The position numbers and the translations under genes are program-made. From Roseomonas acroporae (lineage in GTDB: Bacteria; Pseudomonadota; Alphaproteobacteria; Acetobacterales; Acetobacteraceae): a DNA stretch of 45,422 bases. The DNA is taken from the NCBI RefSeq assembly GCF_023223525.1, contig NZ_JALPRX010000122.1, forward strand, positions 1 through 45,422. Direction: 5' to 3'. This document shows, in pieces, positions 1 through 9,855 of the stretch (position 1 is the stretch's first letter; each line of letters starts with the position of its first letter). The notes below the pieces were generated by a model. That model saw only the letters and a program-made list of their open reading frames with translations, did not search any database and was not told where the DNA came from.

Positions 1-26
1 TCGGGCCTCGAATCCAAACGGGGTTT

Positions 27-97
27 CCAAAGGGGCTTCGCCCTTTGGCGGGGTTCAAGGGGCAGCGCCCCTTGGCGGGGTCCGGGGCGGAGCCCCG
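27..97. repeat. Cluster of three short GC-rich palindromes (REP-like)
   Basis: Three hairpins lie in a row upstream of trmB: 27-48 (arms CCAAAGGG/CCCTTTGG), 56-74 (arms CAAGGGGC/GCCCCTTG, loop AGC) and 83-97 (arms CGGGGC/GCCCCG, loop GGA). Very similar palindromes with the same style of loop recur at 10400-10480 and 34201-34225, so this is a dispersed intergenic repeat family rather than a one-off terminator. They may also stop transcription entering from the left. No gene is visible in 1-160. Confidence 0.65.
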
Positions 98-160
98 AAC
101 GCTTCCGACGCCCGCAGCCCCCGCTGCGGGCGTTCTGCCATCCACGACAGAGACCATCGC

Positions 161-889
161 ATGACCGGACCTGCCGATCCGCAGTCCGAGGACACCCCGC
201 AGGACAGCCGCCTCTACGGCCGCCGCCGCGGCCACGCGCTGCGCCCGCGCCAGCAGCGCCTGCTCGACGTCACCCTGCCGCGCCTGCGCTTCCCGGCCGA
301 GGCCGCCGCCGACCCGCGCGCCGCCTTCGCCGCGCCCGCCTCCGCGCCGCTGCGCGAGACCTGGCTGGAGATCGGCTTCGGCGGCGGCGAGCACGCGCTG
401 GCGCAGGCCGCCGCCAACCCCGAGGCCGGGCTGATCGCCTGCGAGGTGTTCGAGAACGGCCTCTGCTCGCTGCTCACCCGGCTGGTGCCAGAGGGCGGCG
501 AGGCGGACGCGCCGCTGCCGCCCAACCTGCGCCTCTGGCCCGAGGATGCGCGGGTGCTGCTCGGCCGGCTCGCCCCTGGCAGCCTGGACCGGGTCTTTCT
601 CCTTTTCCCCGATCCCTGGCCGAAGGCGCGGCATGCCAAGCGGCGCTTCGTCAATCCCGGCAACCTCGCCCTGGTGGCGCGGGCGCTGCGGCCGGGCGGG
701 GAGTGGCGCATCGCCAGCGACCACCCGGTCTATCAGGCCTGGGTGGAGGAGGTGATGGGCGCGCAGGACCTGTTCGAGCGGGTCGCCTTCCACGAGACCC
801 GCCCCGAGGGCTGGCCCGGGACGCGCTACGAGGCCAAGGCGCACCGCGAGGGCCGCACGCCCTGGTTCTGGTCGTTCCGCCGGCGCTGA
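161..889 (+). CDS. trmB: tRNA (guanine-N7-)-methyltransferase
   Basis: TrmB transfers a methyl group from S-adenosylmethionine to N7 of G46 in the variable loop of tRNAs, a cytoplasmic modification that stabilises the tRNA core. The 242-residue protein has the Rossmann SAM loop LEIGFGGGEH near residue 70 and the family signature PDPWPKARHAKRRF near residue 150. The C-terminal part TRYEAKAHREGR is also typical. The first 40 residues are basic and probably contact tRNA. The ATG at 161 gives the usual family length. In many alphaproteobacteria trmB lies just before rimP; here a hydrolase and an amidohydrolase intervene. Identification is firm from the signature. Confidence 0.95.
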   Translation: MTGPADPQSEDTPQDSRLYGRRRGHALRPRQQRLLDVTLPRLRFPAEAAADPRAAFAAPASAPLRETWLEIGFGGGEHALAQAAANPEAGLIACEVFENGLCSLLTRLVPEGGEADAPLPPNLRLWPEDARVLLGRLAPGSLDRVFLLFPDPWPKARHAKRRFVNPGNLALVARALRPGGEWRIASDHPVYQAWVEEVMGAQDLFERVAFHETRPEGWPGTRYEAKAHREGRTPWFWSFRRR

Positions 890-940
890 GCGGCGCGCCG
901 GCCGGGGCCGCCCGCCTCCGGCGACCCCGCCGGAAGGCGT

Positions 941-961
941 GGGCCGGCGGCGCGCCGGCCC
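941..961. terminator. Bidirectional terminator-like hairpin
   Basis: A 9-bp perfect stem GGGCCGGCG/CGCCGGCCC with loop GCG sits between the convergent ends of trmB and the alpha/beta hydrolase. There is no T-run on either side, so it is a stem-only or Rho-assisted site at best. Confidence 0.4.
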
Positions 962-965
962 CGGC

Positions 966-1778
966 TCAGCCGATCCCGTCGAGCAGGGCGACGATCCTCT
1001 CCGGCTCCGCCGCCTGGGCGTCGTGCGGCACGGGCAGCTCGCGATAGGTCCAGCCCTGCTTCGACCGGGCGCGCTGCCGGCTCGGCTCGATGCTGCCGAG
1101 GGGTGGGTTGGTGTAGGAGACGTAGGTCACGGGGCGGCCGTTGCCCACCGGGTTGGCCAGCGTCAGGCGGCTCGTGTAGGTGCCCCAGGGGTGCGGCCGC
1201 AGCCGCCGGCCGAACCATTCGCGCAAGGGCGGCGGCAGCGGGAAGCTGTCCAGCGCCGGCACCGGCATGGCGATGCCCGCGCCTGACTGCGTGACGAGGC
1301 GCTGCCGGTTGCCGGCCAGGTCCTGCGGCAGGGTCGCGATGGCGTTCTCGCCGTTCTCGGGCAGCAGCGCGTCCAGGTAGACGAGGTGGCGGATGCGGTC
1401 GCCCAGCCGGTCCGTCGTGCCCGTCACCGCCATGCCGCCGAAGGAATGGCCGACCAGGACGACGTCGCGCAGCTCCTCCGACTCGATGACGTTGACGATG
1501 TCCTGCACGAAGGTGTCGATGGTGATGCCGGCGGCGAGCAGGTGGGCCCGCTCGCCGAGCCCGGTCTGGGTCGGCGTGAACACGCGGTGCCCCTTCGCCC
1601 GCAGCCCGTCCGCCGTGTGGCGCCAGATCCAGCCGCCGCCCCAGGCGCCGTGCACCAGCACGTAGGTCTTGCCGGGCGGCGCCGCGCCCGCCGCCGGCTG
1701 GGTCTGGGCTTGTGCCTGGGCCGCGGCCGTCGCGACGGCGAGCGGCGCCAGGGCGCCCAGCATGGCGCGTCGTTGCAT
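966..1778 (-). CDS. Exported alpha/beta hydrolase
   Basis: This is a 270-residue alpha/beta hydrolase of the esterase/salicylate-esterase-like group. Its N-terminus MQRRAMLGALA followed by an Ala-rich stretch ending AQAQA looks like a signal peptide, possibly Tat because of the RR pair. The mature part opens with the oxyanion-side motif VLVHGAWGGGW. The nucleophile elbow is GHSFGG and the likely catalytic His is in PHDAQAAEPERI near the C-terminus. The ATG at 1778 is preferred over an in-frame upstream one because a good ribosome site (AGGGGAGGA) lies just before it and because the signal peptide then starts the protein. It is convergent with trmB and divergent from the amidohydrolase. The substrate cannot be told. 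Confidence 0.85.
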   Translation of the reverse strand: MQRRAMLGALAPLAVATAAAQAQAQTQPAAGAAPPGKTYVLVHGAWGGGWIWRHTADGLRAKGHRVFTPTQTGLGERAHLLAAGITIDTFVQDIVNVIESEELRDVVLVGHSFGGMAVTGTTDRLGDRIRHLVYLDALLPENGENAIATLPQDLAGNRQRLVTQSGAGIAMPVPALDSFPLPPPLREWFGRRLRPHPWGTYTSRLTLANPVGNGRPVTYVSYTNPPLGSIEPSRQRARSKQGWTYRELPVPHDAQAAEPERIVALLDGIG

Positions 1779-1935
1779 GGCGTCGTTCCTCCCCTGATGG
1801 TGCGGCGAGCCTATCAGCGGGCCGGGCGGCGGGCCAATCGACGGGACGACGGGCCGGCTTGCCTCGGCCGCCCCGCCGCTCGAAGCTGCCGCCCCGCCCG
1901 ATGCCGCCCGTCCCGTCCCGATGGAGCCCGCCCCG

Positions 1936-3144
1936 ATGACCGCCTCCGCCACCGCGAACGCCACCCTGCGCGAACGCCTCGACGCGCTGCACCCCGAGAT
2001 GACCGCCTGGCGGCGCGACTTCCACGCCCATCCGGAGATCGGCTACGAGGAGCACCGCACCTCGGAGATCGTCGCCGCGAAGCTGGCGGAATGGGGCATC
2101 GAGGTGCACCGGGGCCTCGGCGGCACCGGCGTGGTCGGCGTGCTGCGCGGCAGGCGGTCGGGCGCGGGCGGCAACCGCGCCATCGGCCTGCGCGCCGACA
2201 TGGACGCGCTGCCGATGCAGGAGGCCAACCCCGACCTGCCGCACCGCTCCGCGACACCCGGCCGGATGCACGCCTGCGGCCATGACGGCCACACCACCAT
2301 GCTGCTCGGCGCCGCCCGGGTGCTGGCCGAGACGCGCGACTTCGCCGGCACCGTCCACCTGATCTTCCAGCCCGCCGAGGAGGGGCTGGCGGGCGCCAAG
2401 GCCATGCTGGACGACGGGCTGTTCGAGAGGTTCCCCTGCGACGCCGTCTACGGCATCCACAACGACCCCTATGTCGATCTCGGCCGCGTGCTGGTGCACA
2501 AGGGCACGGCGCTGGCGGCGATCGACTATTTCCGCCTCGTCGTGCGGGGCCGCTCCTCGCACGGGGCGCAGCCGCACCGGGGCATCGACACCGTCGCCGT
2601 CACGGCGCAGATCGTCAACGTGCTGCACGCGCTGGTGGCGCGGCACATCGACCCGCTGGAGACGGCCATCGTCAGCATCGGCCAGATCCACGGCGGCACC
2701 TCGGACATCGTGATTCCGGAGACGGTGGAGCTGCGCGGCTCGGTCCGCACCCTGAAGCCCGAGATACGCGACCGGGTGGAGACGCTGTTCGACAACGCGG
2801 TGCGCCACACCGCCGCGGCGCAGGGGGCGACGGTGGAGCTGGAGTACCGCCGCGCCTACCCGGCCACCGTCAACACGCCCGAGGAGACGGAGCGCGCCGC
2901 GCGCTGCGCCGCCGCCGTGCTGGGCGGCGAGCAGGCGCTGGTCCGCGACGCGCCGCCGCTGACCGCCGGCGAGGACTTCGCCTTCTTCCTGGAGCGCGTT
3001 CCCGGCGCCTACCTGATGTTCGGCCAGCGCGGGCCTGAGCGGGGCGGGGTGCCGGTGCACAACCCGGGCTACGACTTCAACGACGACCTGCTGCCGATCG
3101 GCGCCGCCTATCTGGCGGGGATGGTGCAGCAGGAGCTGGGCTGA
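1936..3144 (+). CDS. M20-family amidohydrolase (hippurate hydrolase-like)
   Basis: This M20D metallopeptidase-type amidohydrolase of about 402 residues is expected to cleave N-acyl amino acids (hippurate, N-acetyl-amino acid or indole-3-acetyl conjugates) using two metal ions. The metal and catalytic motifs are visible: [19 protein letters not shown], the catalytic pair AEEGLAGAK, and the later His-containing [12 protein letters not shown] of the dimerisation lid. The final metal ligand is near [12 protein letters not shown]. An ATG at 1921 in the same frame is also possible; neither start has a clear ribosome site, and 1936 gives the commoner N-terminus. The gene is divergent from the exported hydrolase. 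Substrate specificity is not determinable here. Confidence 0.88.
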   Translation: MTASATANATLRERLDALHPEMTAWRRDFHAHPEIGYEEHRTSEIVAAKLAEWGIEVHRGLGGTGVVGVLRGRRSGAGGNRAIGLRADMDALPMQEANPDLPHRSATPGRMHACGHDGHTTMLLGAARVLAETRDFAGTVHLIFQPAEEGLAGAKAMLDDGLFERFPCDAVYGIHNDPYVDLGRVLVHKGTALAAIDYFRLVVRGRSSHGAQPHRGIDTVAVTAQIVNVLHALVARHIDPLETAIVSIGQIHGGTSDIVIPETVELRGSVRTLKPEIRDRVETLFDNAVRHTAAAQGATVELEYRRAYPATVNTPEETERAARCAAAVLGGEQALVRDAPPLTAGEDFAFFLERVPGAYLMFGQRGPERGGVPVHNPGYDFNDDLLPIGAAYLAGMVQQELG

Positions 3145-3271
3145 AGGGCGGGGACGGGGAGGGGCCGCGGGAGGGGGAGCCGGCCCCGGGATGCCCCCGG
3201 CGTCCAGGGCCGATGCGCCCCGGCCAAGGCCGGGGCGCCGTTCCAGGCCGGAATCGACCTGCCGCCTCCCC

Positions 3272-3300
3272 TTGTTTCGCGGGGCCCGATGCGCTAGATG
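3272..3300 (+). promoter_or_regulatory. Predicted promoter of the rimP-nusA-infB operon
   Basis: TTGTTT at 3272-3277 and TAGATG at 3295-3300 are separated by exactly 17 bases, in the gap between the amidohydrolase and rimP and about 40 bases before the leader hairpin. The match to the consensus is moderate. It is placed where the operon promoter must be if the hairpin at 3334 is a leader attenuator. Confidence 0.4.
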
Positions 3301-3333
3301 CTGCGGCTGTAGACAATCCGCCGGTTTCTGGGG

Positions 3334-3359
3334 GGTGGCCTTCGCGGGCCGCCTTTTTT
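3334..3359 (+). terminator. Intrinsic terminator in the rimP leader (attenuator)
   Basis: A 7-bp stem GGTGGCC/GGCCGCC (one U-G pair) with loop TTCGCG is followed at once by six T residues. It ends only 20 bases before the rimP start codon and sits inside the operon leader. A rho-independent hairpin at this place is the hallmark of the alphaproteobacterial rimP leader, a predicted attenuation element upstream of the rimP-nusA-infB operon. I infer that readthrough of this site sets operon expression; autoregulation by NusA is the natural hypothesis. Confidence 0.7.
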
Positions 3360-3379
3360 CGTTTTTGGAGCACCGTGAC

Positions 3380-3928
3380 GTGGAACGCCGCGACGCAGAC
3401 GGCGATCTGCCGCAGCATGAGGGCCTGGAGGCCCGCATCTCCCGCATCGTCTCGCCCACGCTGGAGCACATGGGCTACGAGCTCGTGCGCGCGCAGGTGC
3501 AGGGCAAGGACCGGCCGACGCTGCAGATCATGGCCGACCGCGCCGATGGCAGCCAGATCACGGTCGAGGACTGCGAGGCGATCAGCCATGCGGTGGGCGC
3601 CGTGCTGGACGTCGAGGATCCGATCGCGGGGGCCTGGACGCTGGAGGTCTCCTCCGCCGGCATCGACCGGCCGCTGACCCGCACCAAGGACTGGAACCGC
3701 TTCGCCGGCCACCTGGCCACGGCCGAGCTGCTGGTGCCGCAGGAGGGCCGCCGCCGCTTCCGCGGCATCGTGCTCGGGGCCGACGAGGAGACAGCCCGGC
3801 TCCGGCTGGAGGACGGCAACGACATCGCGCTGGCCCGCGGCAACATCCGCCGCGCCAAGCTGGTGCTGACCGACGCCCTGATCGAGGCCACGGCCGCGAG
3901 CCGGGACAACGAGACGCAGAGGAACTGA
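3380..3928 (+). CDS. rimP: Ribosome maturation factor RimP
   Basis: RimP binds the assembling 30S subunit and helps S12 and neighbouring proteins join. The 182-residue protein has the N-terminal alpha/beta domain ([17 protein letters not shown], then [21 protein letters not shown]) with the conserved [12 protein letters not shown] segment. An SH3-like C-terminal domain follows ([17 protein letters not shown]). The start is taken as GTG at 3380 because GGAG lies nine bases upstream and an earlier ATG at 3191 would add about 60 residues of non-conserved sequence through the leader hairpin. It is first in the rimP-nusA-ylxR-infB operon, with nusA starting four bases after its stop. Confidence 0.93.
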   Translation: MERRDADGDLPQHEGLEARISRIVSPTLEHMGYELVRAQVQGKDRPTLQIMADRADGSQITVEDCEAISHAVGAVLDVEDPIAGAWTLEVSSAGIDRPLTRTKDWNRFAGHLATAELLVPQEGRRRFRGIVLGADEETARLRLEDGNDIALARGNIRRAKLVLTDALIEATAASRDNETQRN

Positions 3929-3932
3929 GACC

Positions 3933-5519
3933 ATGGCCGTGGACGTCGCCATCGCGCGCCCCGAACTGCTCCAGGTCGCCGACGCCGTCGCGCGCGAGAA
4001 GATGATCGAGCGCGACGAGGTGCTGGAGGCGATGGAGCAGGCCATCCAGAAGGCCGGCCGCGCCAAGTACGGCCACGAGAAGGACATCCGCGCCGTCATC
4101 GACCGCAAGTCGGGCGAGGTGCGCCTCTCCCGCTGGACCGAGGTGGTGGACGCGGACACGGTGGAGAACGAGGCGACGCAGATCCCGCTGCGCATCGCCC
4201 GCAAGTTCAAGCCGGAGATCAGCGCCGGCGAGTTCATCGTCGACCCGCTGCCGCCGATCGACTTCGGCCGCATCGCCGCCCAGACCGCCAAGCAGGTGAT
4301 CGTGCAGCGCGTGCGCGAGGTGGAGCGCAAGAAGCAGTTCGACGAGTACAAGGACCGCGTCGGCGAGATCATCAACGGCATCGTCAAGCGCACCGAGTAC
4401 GGCAACCTGATGGTCGACCTCGGCCGCGCCGAGGCGCTGCTGCGCCGCGACGAGACCATCCCGCGCGAGGCGTTCCGCAACGGCGACCGCGTGCGCGCCT
4501 ACATCTACGACGTGCGCGAGGAGATCCGCGGGCCGCAGATCTTCCTCTCCCGCACCCATCCCGGCTTCCTGGCCAAGCTGTTCGCCCAGGAGGTGCCGGA
4601 GATCTACGACGGCATCATCGAGATCAAGGCCGTGGCCCGCGACCCGGGCAGCCGCGCCAAGATGGCGGTGATCAGCCGCGACTCCTCGATCGACCCGGTG
4701 GGCGCCTGCGTCGGCATGCGGGGCTCGCGCGTGCAGGCGGTGGTGGCGGAGCTGCAGGGCGAGAAGATCGACATCATCCCCTGGAGCCAGGACAACGCCA
4801 CCTTCGTGGTGAACGCCCTCGCCCCGGCCGAGGTCGCCAAGGTGGTGATGGACGACGACACCCGCCGCGTCGAGGTGGTGGTGCCGGACGACCAGCTCAG
4901 CTTGGCCATCGGCCGGCGCGGCCAGAACGTGCGACTCGCTTCCCAGCTCACCCGCTGGGACATCGACATCCTGACCGAGGCCGACGAGAGCGAGCGCCGG
5001 CAGGAGGACTTCCGCCGGCGCACCAGCCTGTTCGTCGAGGGGCTGGACGTGGACGACGTGATCGCCGGCCTGCTGGTGACCGAGGGCTTCTCCACGATCG
5101 AGGAGATCGTGGACGTCGACGACGAGGAGCTGGCGGGAATCGAGGGCTTCGACGAGAACGTCGCCGCCGAGCTGAAGCGGCGCGGCCTCGCCTTCCTGGA
5201 GAAGCGCTACGCCGAGCAGGACGAGCAGCGCCGCGCGCTCGGCGTGGACGACGCCATCGCCGAGCTGGAGAGCTTCACCCCGGCCATGCTGGTGACGCTG
5301 GGCGAGAAGGGCATCAAGACCCTCGACGACCTGGCCGACCTCGCCGGCGACGAGCTGGTGGAGATCTTCCCCGACGTCCTCGACGAGGAGAGCGCCAACG
5401 CCATCATCATGCAGGCGAGGCAGCACTGGTTCGAGGGCAACGAGTCGGCGGCCGACTCCGCCGCCCCGTCGGAGGATGGCGCCGATGGCGAGCAGCCCGG
5501 CCAAGACCGACAGGGCTGA
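3933..5519 (+). CDS. nusA: Transcription termination/antitermination factor NusA
   Basis: NusA binds RNA polymerase and nascent RNA and controls pausing, termination and antitermination. The 528 residues show the N-terminal polymerase-binding domain (1-125), then an S1 domain from about 135 ([20 protein letters not shown]). KH1 and KH2 follow, with [19 protein letters not shown] and [16 protein letters not shown]. Two C-terminal acidic helix-hairpin-helix repeats lie at about 365-425 and 440-495, as usual in proteobacteria. The last residues are acidic and low in complexity. It overlaps the next gene by 44 bases in another frame, so translation is probably coupled. Confidence 0.97.
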   Translation: MAVDVAIARPELLQVADAVAREKMIERDEVLEAMEQAIQKAGRAKYGHEKDIRAVIDRKSGEVRLSRWTEVVDADTVENEATQIPLRIARKFKPEISAGEFIVDPLPPIDFGRIAAQTAKQVIVQRVREVERKKQFDEYKDRVGEIINGIVKRTEYGNLMVDLGRAEALLRRDETIPREAFRNGDRVRAYIYDVREEIRGPQIFLSRTHPGFLAKLFAQEVPEIYDGIIEIKAVARDPGSRAKMAVISRDSSIDPVGACVGMRGSRVQAVVAELQGEKIDIIPWSQDNATFVVNALAPAEVAKVVMDDDTRRVEVVVPDDQLSLAIGRRGQNVRLASQLTRWDIDILTEADESERRQEDFRRRTSLFVEGLDVDDVIAGLLVTEGFSTIEEIVDVDDEELAGIEGFDENVAAELKRRGLAFLEKRYAEQDEQRRALGVDDAIAELESFTPAMLVTLGEKGIKTLDDLADLAGDELVEIFPDVLDEESANAIIMQARQHWFEGNESAADSAAPSEDGADGEQPGQDRQG

Positions 5520-6255
5520 CCGGGCGGCCGCCCGGCCGGCCGGCGCCGGGACGACCGGCATCGCCGCCCCCGCGGGCGCGGCCCCCGGCACGCTTCCGGA
5601 CCCGGCCCCCGGCGCTCCCCGGCGCCCCGCCGCGCCCGGTTCCGGCTTCGCCGACGCGGAGCCGGAGGAGCGCGGCCCGGTCCGCCGCTGCGCCCTGACG
5701 CGCGAGCGGCTGCCGGTCGAGCGGATGGTCCGCTTCGTGCTGGGGCCGGACCGCGAGGTGGTGCCGGATCTGGCCGCCAGGCTGCCCGGGCGGGGAATGT
5801 GGTTGAGCGCCCGGGCCGATGTGATAGAACGGGCCGCCGCAAGGGGGGCGTTCGCGAAGGCGGCGCGGGGCCCCGTGCGCTTGCCCCCCGACCTACGCGA
5901 CCGGATCGAGGCTGGCCTGAGGCAGCGCCTGCGCGACCTCGCCGGCCTCGCACGGCGCGCCGGCCAGGCGGTCTGCGGGCGCGAGGCAGTGCGGGAATGG
6001 ATGCAGGCAGGCCGCGCCGGCCTGCTGCTGGAGGCTTCGGATGGCAGCCCGTCGGAGCGGGCCAGACTGATCGGCGGGCGCGACCTGCCGGTGGTGGCGC
6101 CGCTCACGGCGGCGGAACTCGGCGGCGTCTTCGGTCGCGACCACGCGGTGCATGCCGCGGTGGCGCCGGGGCGGCTGGCCGACACGATCCTGCGCGAGGC
6201 GGCCCGTCTGGACGGGCTGGCCGCGCCAGGCTCTCAACCCCCAATCGTCGGGTAA
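5476..6255 (+). CDS. YlxR (DUF448) / L7Ae-like RNA-binding fusion protein
   Basis: This 259-residue protein joins a YlxR/DUF448 domain (about residues 65-135; motif [20 protein letters not shown], then [16 protein letters not shown]) to an L7Ae/L30e-like RNA-binding domain (about 150-245; [20 protein letters not shown]). The fusion between nusA and infB is typical of alphaproteobacteria and is annotated simply as an RNA-binding protein. YlxR proteins are small nucleic-acid binders tied to transcription and translation. The first 60 residues are Ala/Pro-rich and poorly conserved, so the exact start is uncertain; the ATG at 5476 overlaps nusA by 44 bases, and a second ATG follows at 5485. Confidence 0.88.
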   Translation: MAPMASSPAKTDRADRAAARPAGAGTTGIAAPAGAAPGTLPDPAPGAPRRPAAPGSGFADAEPEERGPVRRCALTRERLPVERMVRFVLGPDREVVPDLAARLPGRGMWLSARADVIERAAARGAFAKAARGPVRLPPDLRDRIEAGLRQRLRDLAGLARRAGQAVCGREAVREWMQAGRAGLLLEASDGSPSERARLIGGRDLPVVAPLTAAELGGVFGRDHAVHAAVAPGRLADTILREAARLDGLAAPGSQPPIVG

Positions 6256-6296
6256 GACGATGTAACAGACTGGATGGATCAGGTTCGAATCGGCGG

Positions 6297-9014
6297 ATGA
6301 GCGACCAGAACGAACAGGACGCGGCGAAGAACCGGCTGAGCCTCAGGCCCAGCGGCGGACGGCTTGAGCTCGGCGGCAAGACGGTGGACGCGGGCAGCGT
6401 GCGGCAGAGCTTCTCGCATGGCCGCAGCAAGGTGGTGCAGGTCGAGGTCCGCAAGAAGCGTGTGGGGGCGCCCGGCGCCCCGGCCCCCGCGGGCACCGGC
6501 AGCGCCCCCTCCGGGCGCCCAGGCGGTCCGCCGCGCTCCGGCGGCGGCGGCGGGGGCGGTGCGCGCCCGCAGGCCGGCCGGCCGCTGACGCAGGCCGAGC
6601 TCGCCACCCGCCAGCGCGTGCTGGAGGAGAACCGCCGCATGGAGGCGCAGCGGGAGCGCGAGGCGCGTGAGCGCCAGGCGCTCATGGTCCGCTCCGCCGC
6701 CGAGGAAGCGGCCCGCAAGGCCGAGGAGGAGCGCCGCGCCGCCGAGGAAGCCGCGCTCCGCGCCGAGGAGGAGGCCCGCCTCAAGGCCGAGGAGGAGGCC
6801 CGCAAGGCCGCCGAGGCGGCCGCCGCGGCGGTGGCCGCCGCGACCCAGCCGACGGGCGCCCCGCCGGCCGCGCGGCGTCCCGGCCCCGTGCCGGTCTCGC
6901 CCGCGTTGCGTCGCCCCGGTGCCGCCCCCGCCGCGCCGGGTGCGCCGGCTGCGGCCGCGCCCGGCGCCGCCGCCCGGCTCACCCTCAAGGGCCGCGGTGC
7001 CGAGGAGGAGGAGGAGCGCCGCCCGGTGGTCCGCCGCCCCGGCGCCCCGGTCATCCCGGCCAAGAAGCCGGTCCTCGCCCCCGCCAAGAAGGGCCCCGCC
7101 GGCGGTGCCGACCGCCGTGGCGGCCGCATCGACGTGCAGGCGGCGATCGAGGGCGAGGACGACCGCTCCCGCTCCCTCGCCTCCGTCCGCCGCGCCCGCG
7201 AGCGCGAGCGGCGGCAGCAGGAGCTGGCGCGGCTGCGTTCGGGCAACGAGCGCGTGGTGCGCGACGTGATCCTGCCCGAGACCATCACCGTGCAGGAGCT
7301 GGCGAACCGCATGGCCGCCCGCGCCGGCGAGGTGGTCAAGGCGCTGTTCAAGATGGGCGTGATGGCCACCATCACGCAGTCGATCGACGCCGACACCGCC
7401 GAGCTGGTGGTGCAGGAGTTCGGCCACCGCGTCCGCCGCGTGACGGATGCCGACGTGGAGATCGGCCTGGAGGGCGCGACCGACGAGGAGGACGACCTGT
7501 TCGCCCGCCCGCCGGTGGTGACCATCATGGGCCATGTCGACCACGGCAAGACCAGCCTGCTCGACGCGCTGCGCAAGACCGACGTGGCGGCGCACGAGGC
7601 GGGCGGCATCACCCAGCACATCGGCGCCTACCAGGTGGTCTCGCCCTCCGGGCAGAAGATCACCTTCATCGACACGCCGGGCCACGAGGCCTTCACCGCC
7701 ATGCGGGCGCGCGGCGCCAGCGTGACGGACATCGTGGTGCTGGTGGTCGCGGCCGATGACGGCGTGATGCCGCAGACGGTCGAGGCGATCCGCCACGCCA
7801 AGGCGGCGAACGTGCCGATCATCGTGGCGGTCAACAAGATCGACAAGCCGGGCGTCAACCCGAACCGCGTGCGGCAGGAGCTGCTGCAGCACGAGATCGT
7901 GGTGGAGAGCCTGGGCGGCGAGACGCAGGAGATCGAGGTCTCGGCGCTCAAGGGCACCAACCTCGACAAGCTGGAGGAGGCGATCTCTCTCCAGGCCGAG
8001 GTGCTGGACCTGCGCGCCAACCCGCACCGCGCCGGCGAGGGCACGGTGATCGAGAGCAAGCTCGACCGCGGCCGCGGCCCGGTGGCGACCGTGCTGGTGC
8101 AGCGCGGCACGCTGGAGCAGGGCGACATCGTGGTGGCCGGCGCCGAGTGGGGCCGCGTGCGCGCCATGCTCGACGACAAGGGCCGCCAGCTGAAGGAGGC
8201 CGATCCCTCGCTGCCGGTCGAGATCCTCGGCCTCTCGGGCGTTCCCGCCGCCGGCGAGCCCTTCGTCGCCGTCGAGGACGAGACCCGGGCGCGCGAGATC
8301 ACCGAGTACCGCCAGCGCAAGCTGCGCGAGAAGGCGGCCGCGGCCAACAGCGCCGCGCGCGGCACGCTGGACCAGATGCTGGCCCGCATCCAGGCGGGCG
8401 AGCAGAAGGAGGTGGCGGTCGTCGTCAAGGCGGACGTGCAGGGCTCGGCCGAGGCGCTCGGCGTGACGCTCGGCAAGCTCTCGCGCGACGAGGTGCGGGT
8501 GCGGGTGCTGCACTCGGCGGTCGGCCAGATCACCGAGAGCGACATCCAGCTCGCCAAGGCGTCCAACGCCGTGGTGGTGGCCTTCAACGTGCGCGCCACC
8601 ACCCAGGCGCGCGAGATGGCCAACCGCGACGGCGTCGAGATCCGCTACTACTCGATCATCTACGAGGTGGCCGACGACATCGAGAAGCTGGTGCGCGGCA
8701 AGCTCGCCCCGATCCAGCGCGAGAAGTTCCTCGGCTACGCGCAGATCCTCCAGGTGTTCGAGGTCAAGCGCCTCGGCAACGTGGCGGGCTGCCGCGTCAC
8801 CGAGGGCATGGTCCGGCGCGGCTGCGGCGTCCGCCTGCTGCGCGACGGCGTGGTGATCCACCAGGGCGAGCTCTCGACCCTGCGTCGCTTCAAGGACGAC
8901 GTGAAGGAGGTCACCAACGGCTACGAGTGCGGCATGTCCTTCGCCAACTACAACGACATCCGCGTCGGCGACCAGATCGAGTGCTACGAGGTGGAGACGG
9001 TGGCGGCGGTGTAG
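6297..9014 (+). CDS. infB: Translation initiation factor IF-2
   Basis: IF-2 is the GTPase that places initiator fMet-tRNA on the 30S subunit and promotes subunit joining. The 905-residue protein has a long low-complexity N-terminal region: a charged Glu/Ala/Arg helix from about residue 95 to 180, then a Pro/Ala-rich linker. The IF2_N domain follows at about 320-390 ([20 protein letters not shown]). The G domain has GHVDHGKT near 411, DTPGH and NKIDKPG. Domains II, III and IV come after, with IV containing [12 protein letters not shown] near the end. The start [19 protein letters not shown] at 6297 is the standard alphaproteobacterial N-terminus. It lies 41 bases after the YlxR gene and ends just before a strong terminator. 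Confidence 0.97.
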   Translation: MSDQNEQDAAKNRLSLRPSGGRLELGGKTVDAGSVRQSFSHGRSKVVQVEVRKKRVGAPGAPAPAGTGSAPSGRPGGPPRSGGGGGGGARPQAGRPLTQAELATRQRVLEENRRMEAQREREARERQALMVRSAAEEAARKAEEERRAAEEAALRAEEEARLKAEEEARKAAEAAAAAVAAATQPTGAPPAARRPGPVPVSPALRRPGAAPAAPGAPAAAAPGAAARLTLKGRGAEEEEERRPVVRRPGAPVIPAKKPVLAPAKKGPAGGADRRGGRIDVQAAIEGEDDRSRSLASVRRARERERRQQELARLRSGNERVVRDVILPETITVQELANRMAARAGEVVKALFKMGVMATITQSIDADTAELVVQEFGHRVRRVTDADVEIGLEGATDEEDDLFARPPVVTIMGHVDHGKTSLLDALRKTDVAAHEAGGITQHIGAYQVVSPSGQKITFIDTPGHEAFTAMRARGASVTDIVVLVVAADDGVMPQTVEAIRHAKAANVPIIVAVNKIDKPGVNPNRVRQELLQHEIVVESLGGETQEIEVSALKGTNLDKLEEAISLQAEVLDLRANPHRAGEGTVIESKLDRGRGPVATVLVQRGTLEQGDIVVAGAEWGRVRAMLDDKGRQLKEADPSLPVEILGLSGVPAAGEPFVAVEDETRAREITEYRQRKLREKAAAANSAARGTLDQMLARIQAGEQKEVAVVVKADVQGSAEALGVTLGKLSRDEVRVRVLHSAVGQITESDIQLAKASNAVVVAFNVRATTQAREMANRDGVEIRYYSIIYEVADDIEKLVRGKLAPIQREKFLGYAQILQVFEVKRLGNVAGCRVTEGMVRRGCGVRLLRDGVVIHQGELSTLRRFKDDVKEVTNGYECGMSFANYNDIRVGDQIECYEVETVAAV

Positions 9015-9042
9015 CCGCCCCACCCCTCCGGGGTTCGATCCC

Positions 9043-9082
9043 GGGCGCGGCGCCGGAACGGGTGCCGCGCCCGTCTTCTTTT
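9043..9082 (+). terminator. Strong intrinsic terminator after infB
   Basis: A 12-bp stem runs from 9043-9054 (GGGCGCGGCGCC) to 9061-9072 (GGTGCCGCGCCC), with one G-U pair and a six-base loop, followed by a T-rich tail (GTCTTCTTTT). It closes the rimP-nusA-ylxR-infB unit, so rbfA and truB probably need their own promoter or readthrough. Confidence 0.8.
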
Positions 9083-9215
9083 CCGGCGGCGCCACGCCGC
9101 GTCCTTCCGGGCGTGCCGACCGCCGCTTTCCGCGGGCATTCCCGCCCGCCATATTTCCCGGACGTCGTGCCCCGTCGCAGTCGGGGACGGTCCGGCGTTT
9201 CTCGGAGTTCGGTCC

Positions 9216-9737
9216 ATGGCCAACAGGAGCAGGGAGGAGCGGCCCGACGCGTCGCGCGGGCAGGGCAGGGGCACGGCCCGCCGCCCGCCGAAGGGCGGGG
9301 CGGAAGGAATGTCCCAGCGGGAGCCCCAAGGTCCCTCGCAGCGCCAGCTCCGCGTCGCCGAGGAGGTGCGCCACGCCCTCGCCGCCGTCTTCTCGCGCGG
9401 CGAGGTGCGGCACCCCGAGCTCGCCTCGGTGCACGTCACCGTCACCGAGGTGCGGGCCTCGCCCGACCTCAAGCACATGACCGCCTTCGTCTCCGCCCTC
9501 GGCCGCGACCTGACGGAGATGGAGCTGCGGGCGCTGAAGCACTCCGCCGCCTTCCTGCGCAGCCAGGTGGCGCATGCGGTGCGGCTGAAATACGCCCCCG
9601 ACCTGCACTTCGAGCCCGACACCGCCCTCGGCTACGCGATGAAGATCGACGCGCTGCTCAAGCGCCCGGAGGTGGCGCGCGACCTGGACGGCGAGGCGGC
9701 GCCCGATCCCGCCCCGGACGCCCCGACGGCCGGCTGA
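9216..9737 (+). CDS. rbfA: 30S ribosome-binding factor RbfA
   Basis: RbfA is a cold-shock-associated KH-type assembly factor that binds the 30S neck and aids 16S 5' end maturation. Of 173 residues, about 45-145 form the family domain: SQRQLRVAEEVRHALA, then VTVTEVRASPDLKHMTAFVS, and RSQVAHAVRLKYAPDLHFEPD at the end. The first 40 residues are a basic Arg/Gly-rich extension and the tail is Ala/Pro/Asp-rich, so it is longer than the E. coli protein (133 aa). The ATG at 9216 has GGAG eight bases upstream; an internal ATG at 9309 has its GGA touching the codon, so it is less likely. It is separated from infB by a terminator. Confidence 0.93.
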   Translation: MANRSREERPDASRGQGRGTARRPPKGGAEGMSQREPQGPSQRQLRVAEEVRHALAAVFSRGEVRHPELASVHVTVTEVRASPDLKHMTAFVSALGRDLTEMELRALKHSAAFLRSQVAHAVRLKYAPDLHFEPDTALGYAMKIDALLKRPEVARDLDGEAAPDPAPDAPTAG

Positions 9738-9855
9738 GGCGAGGGCGCGGCGGAAAATCGCGCGTCTCGCCCTGGCGTGATGAAGTCGTTCATCGCCCTG
9801 TTGCCGTTCTCCTGAAAGACTGACCGTAACGAATCCCGGTCCGCAGGAGTGCCGC

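Noticed and set aside
3582-6185. 867-residue minus-strand frame opposite nusA and ylxR
   Set aside because: A codon-bias shadow without motifs.
9027-9045. tRNA-like T-arm GGTTCGATCCC after infB
   Set aside because: The pairing register does not fit a T-stem with G53-C61, and no other tRNA arms are present; it is part of the terminator region.
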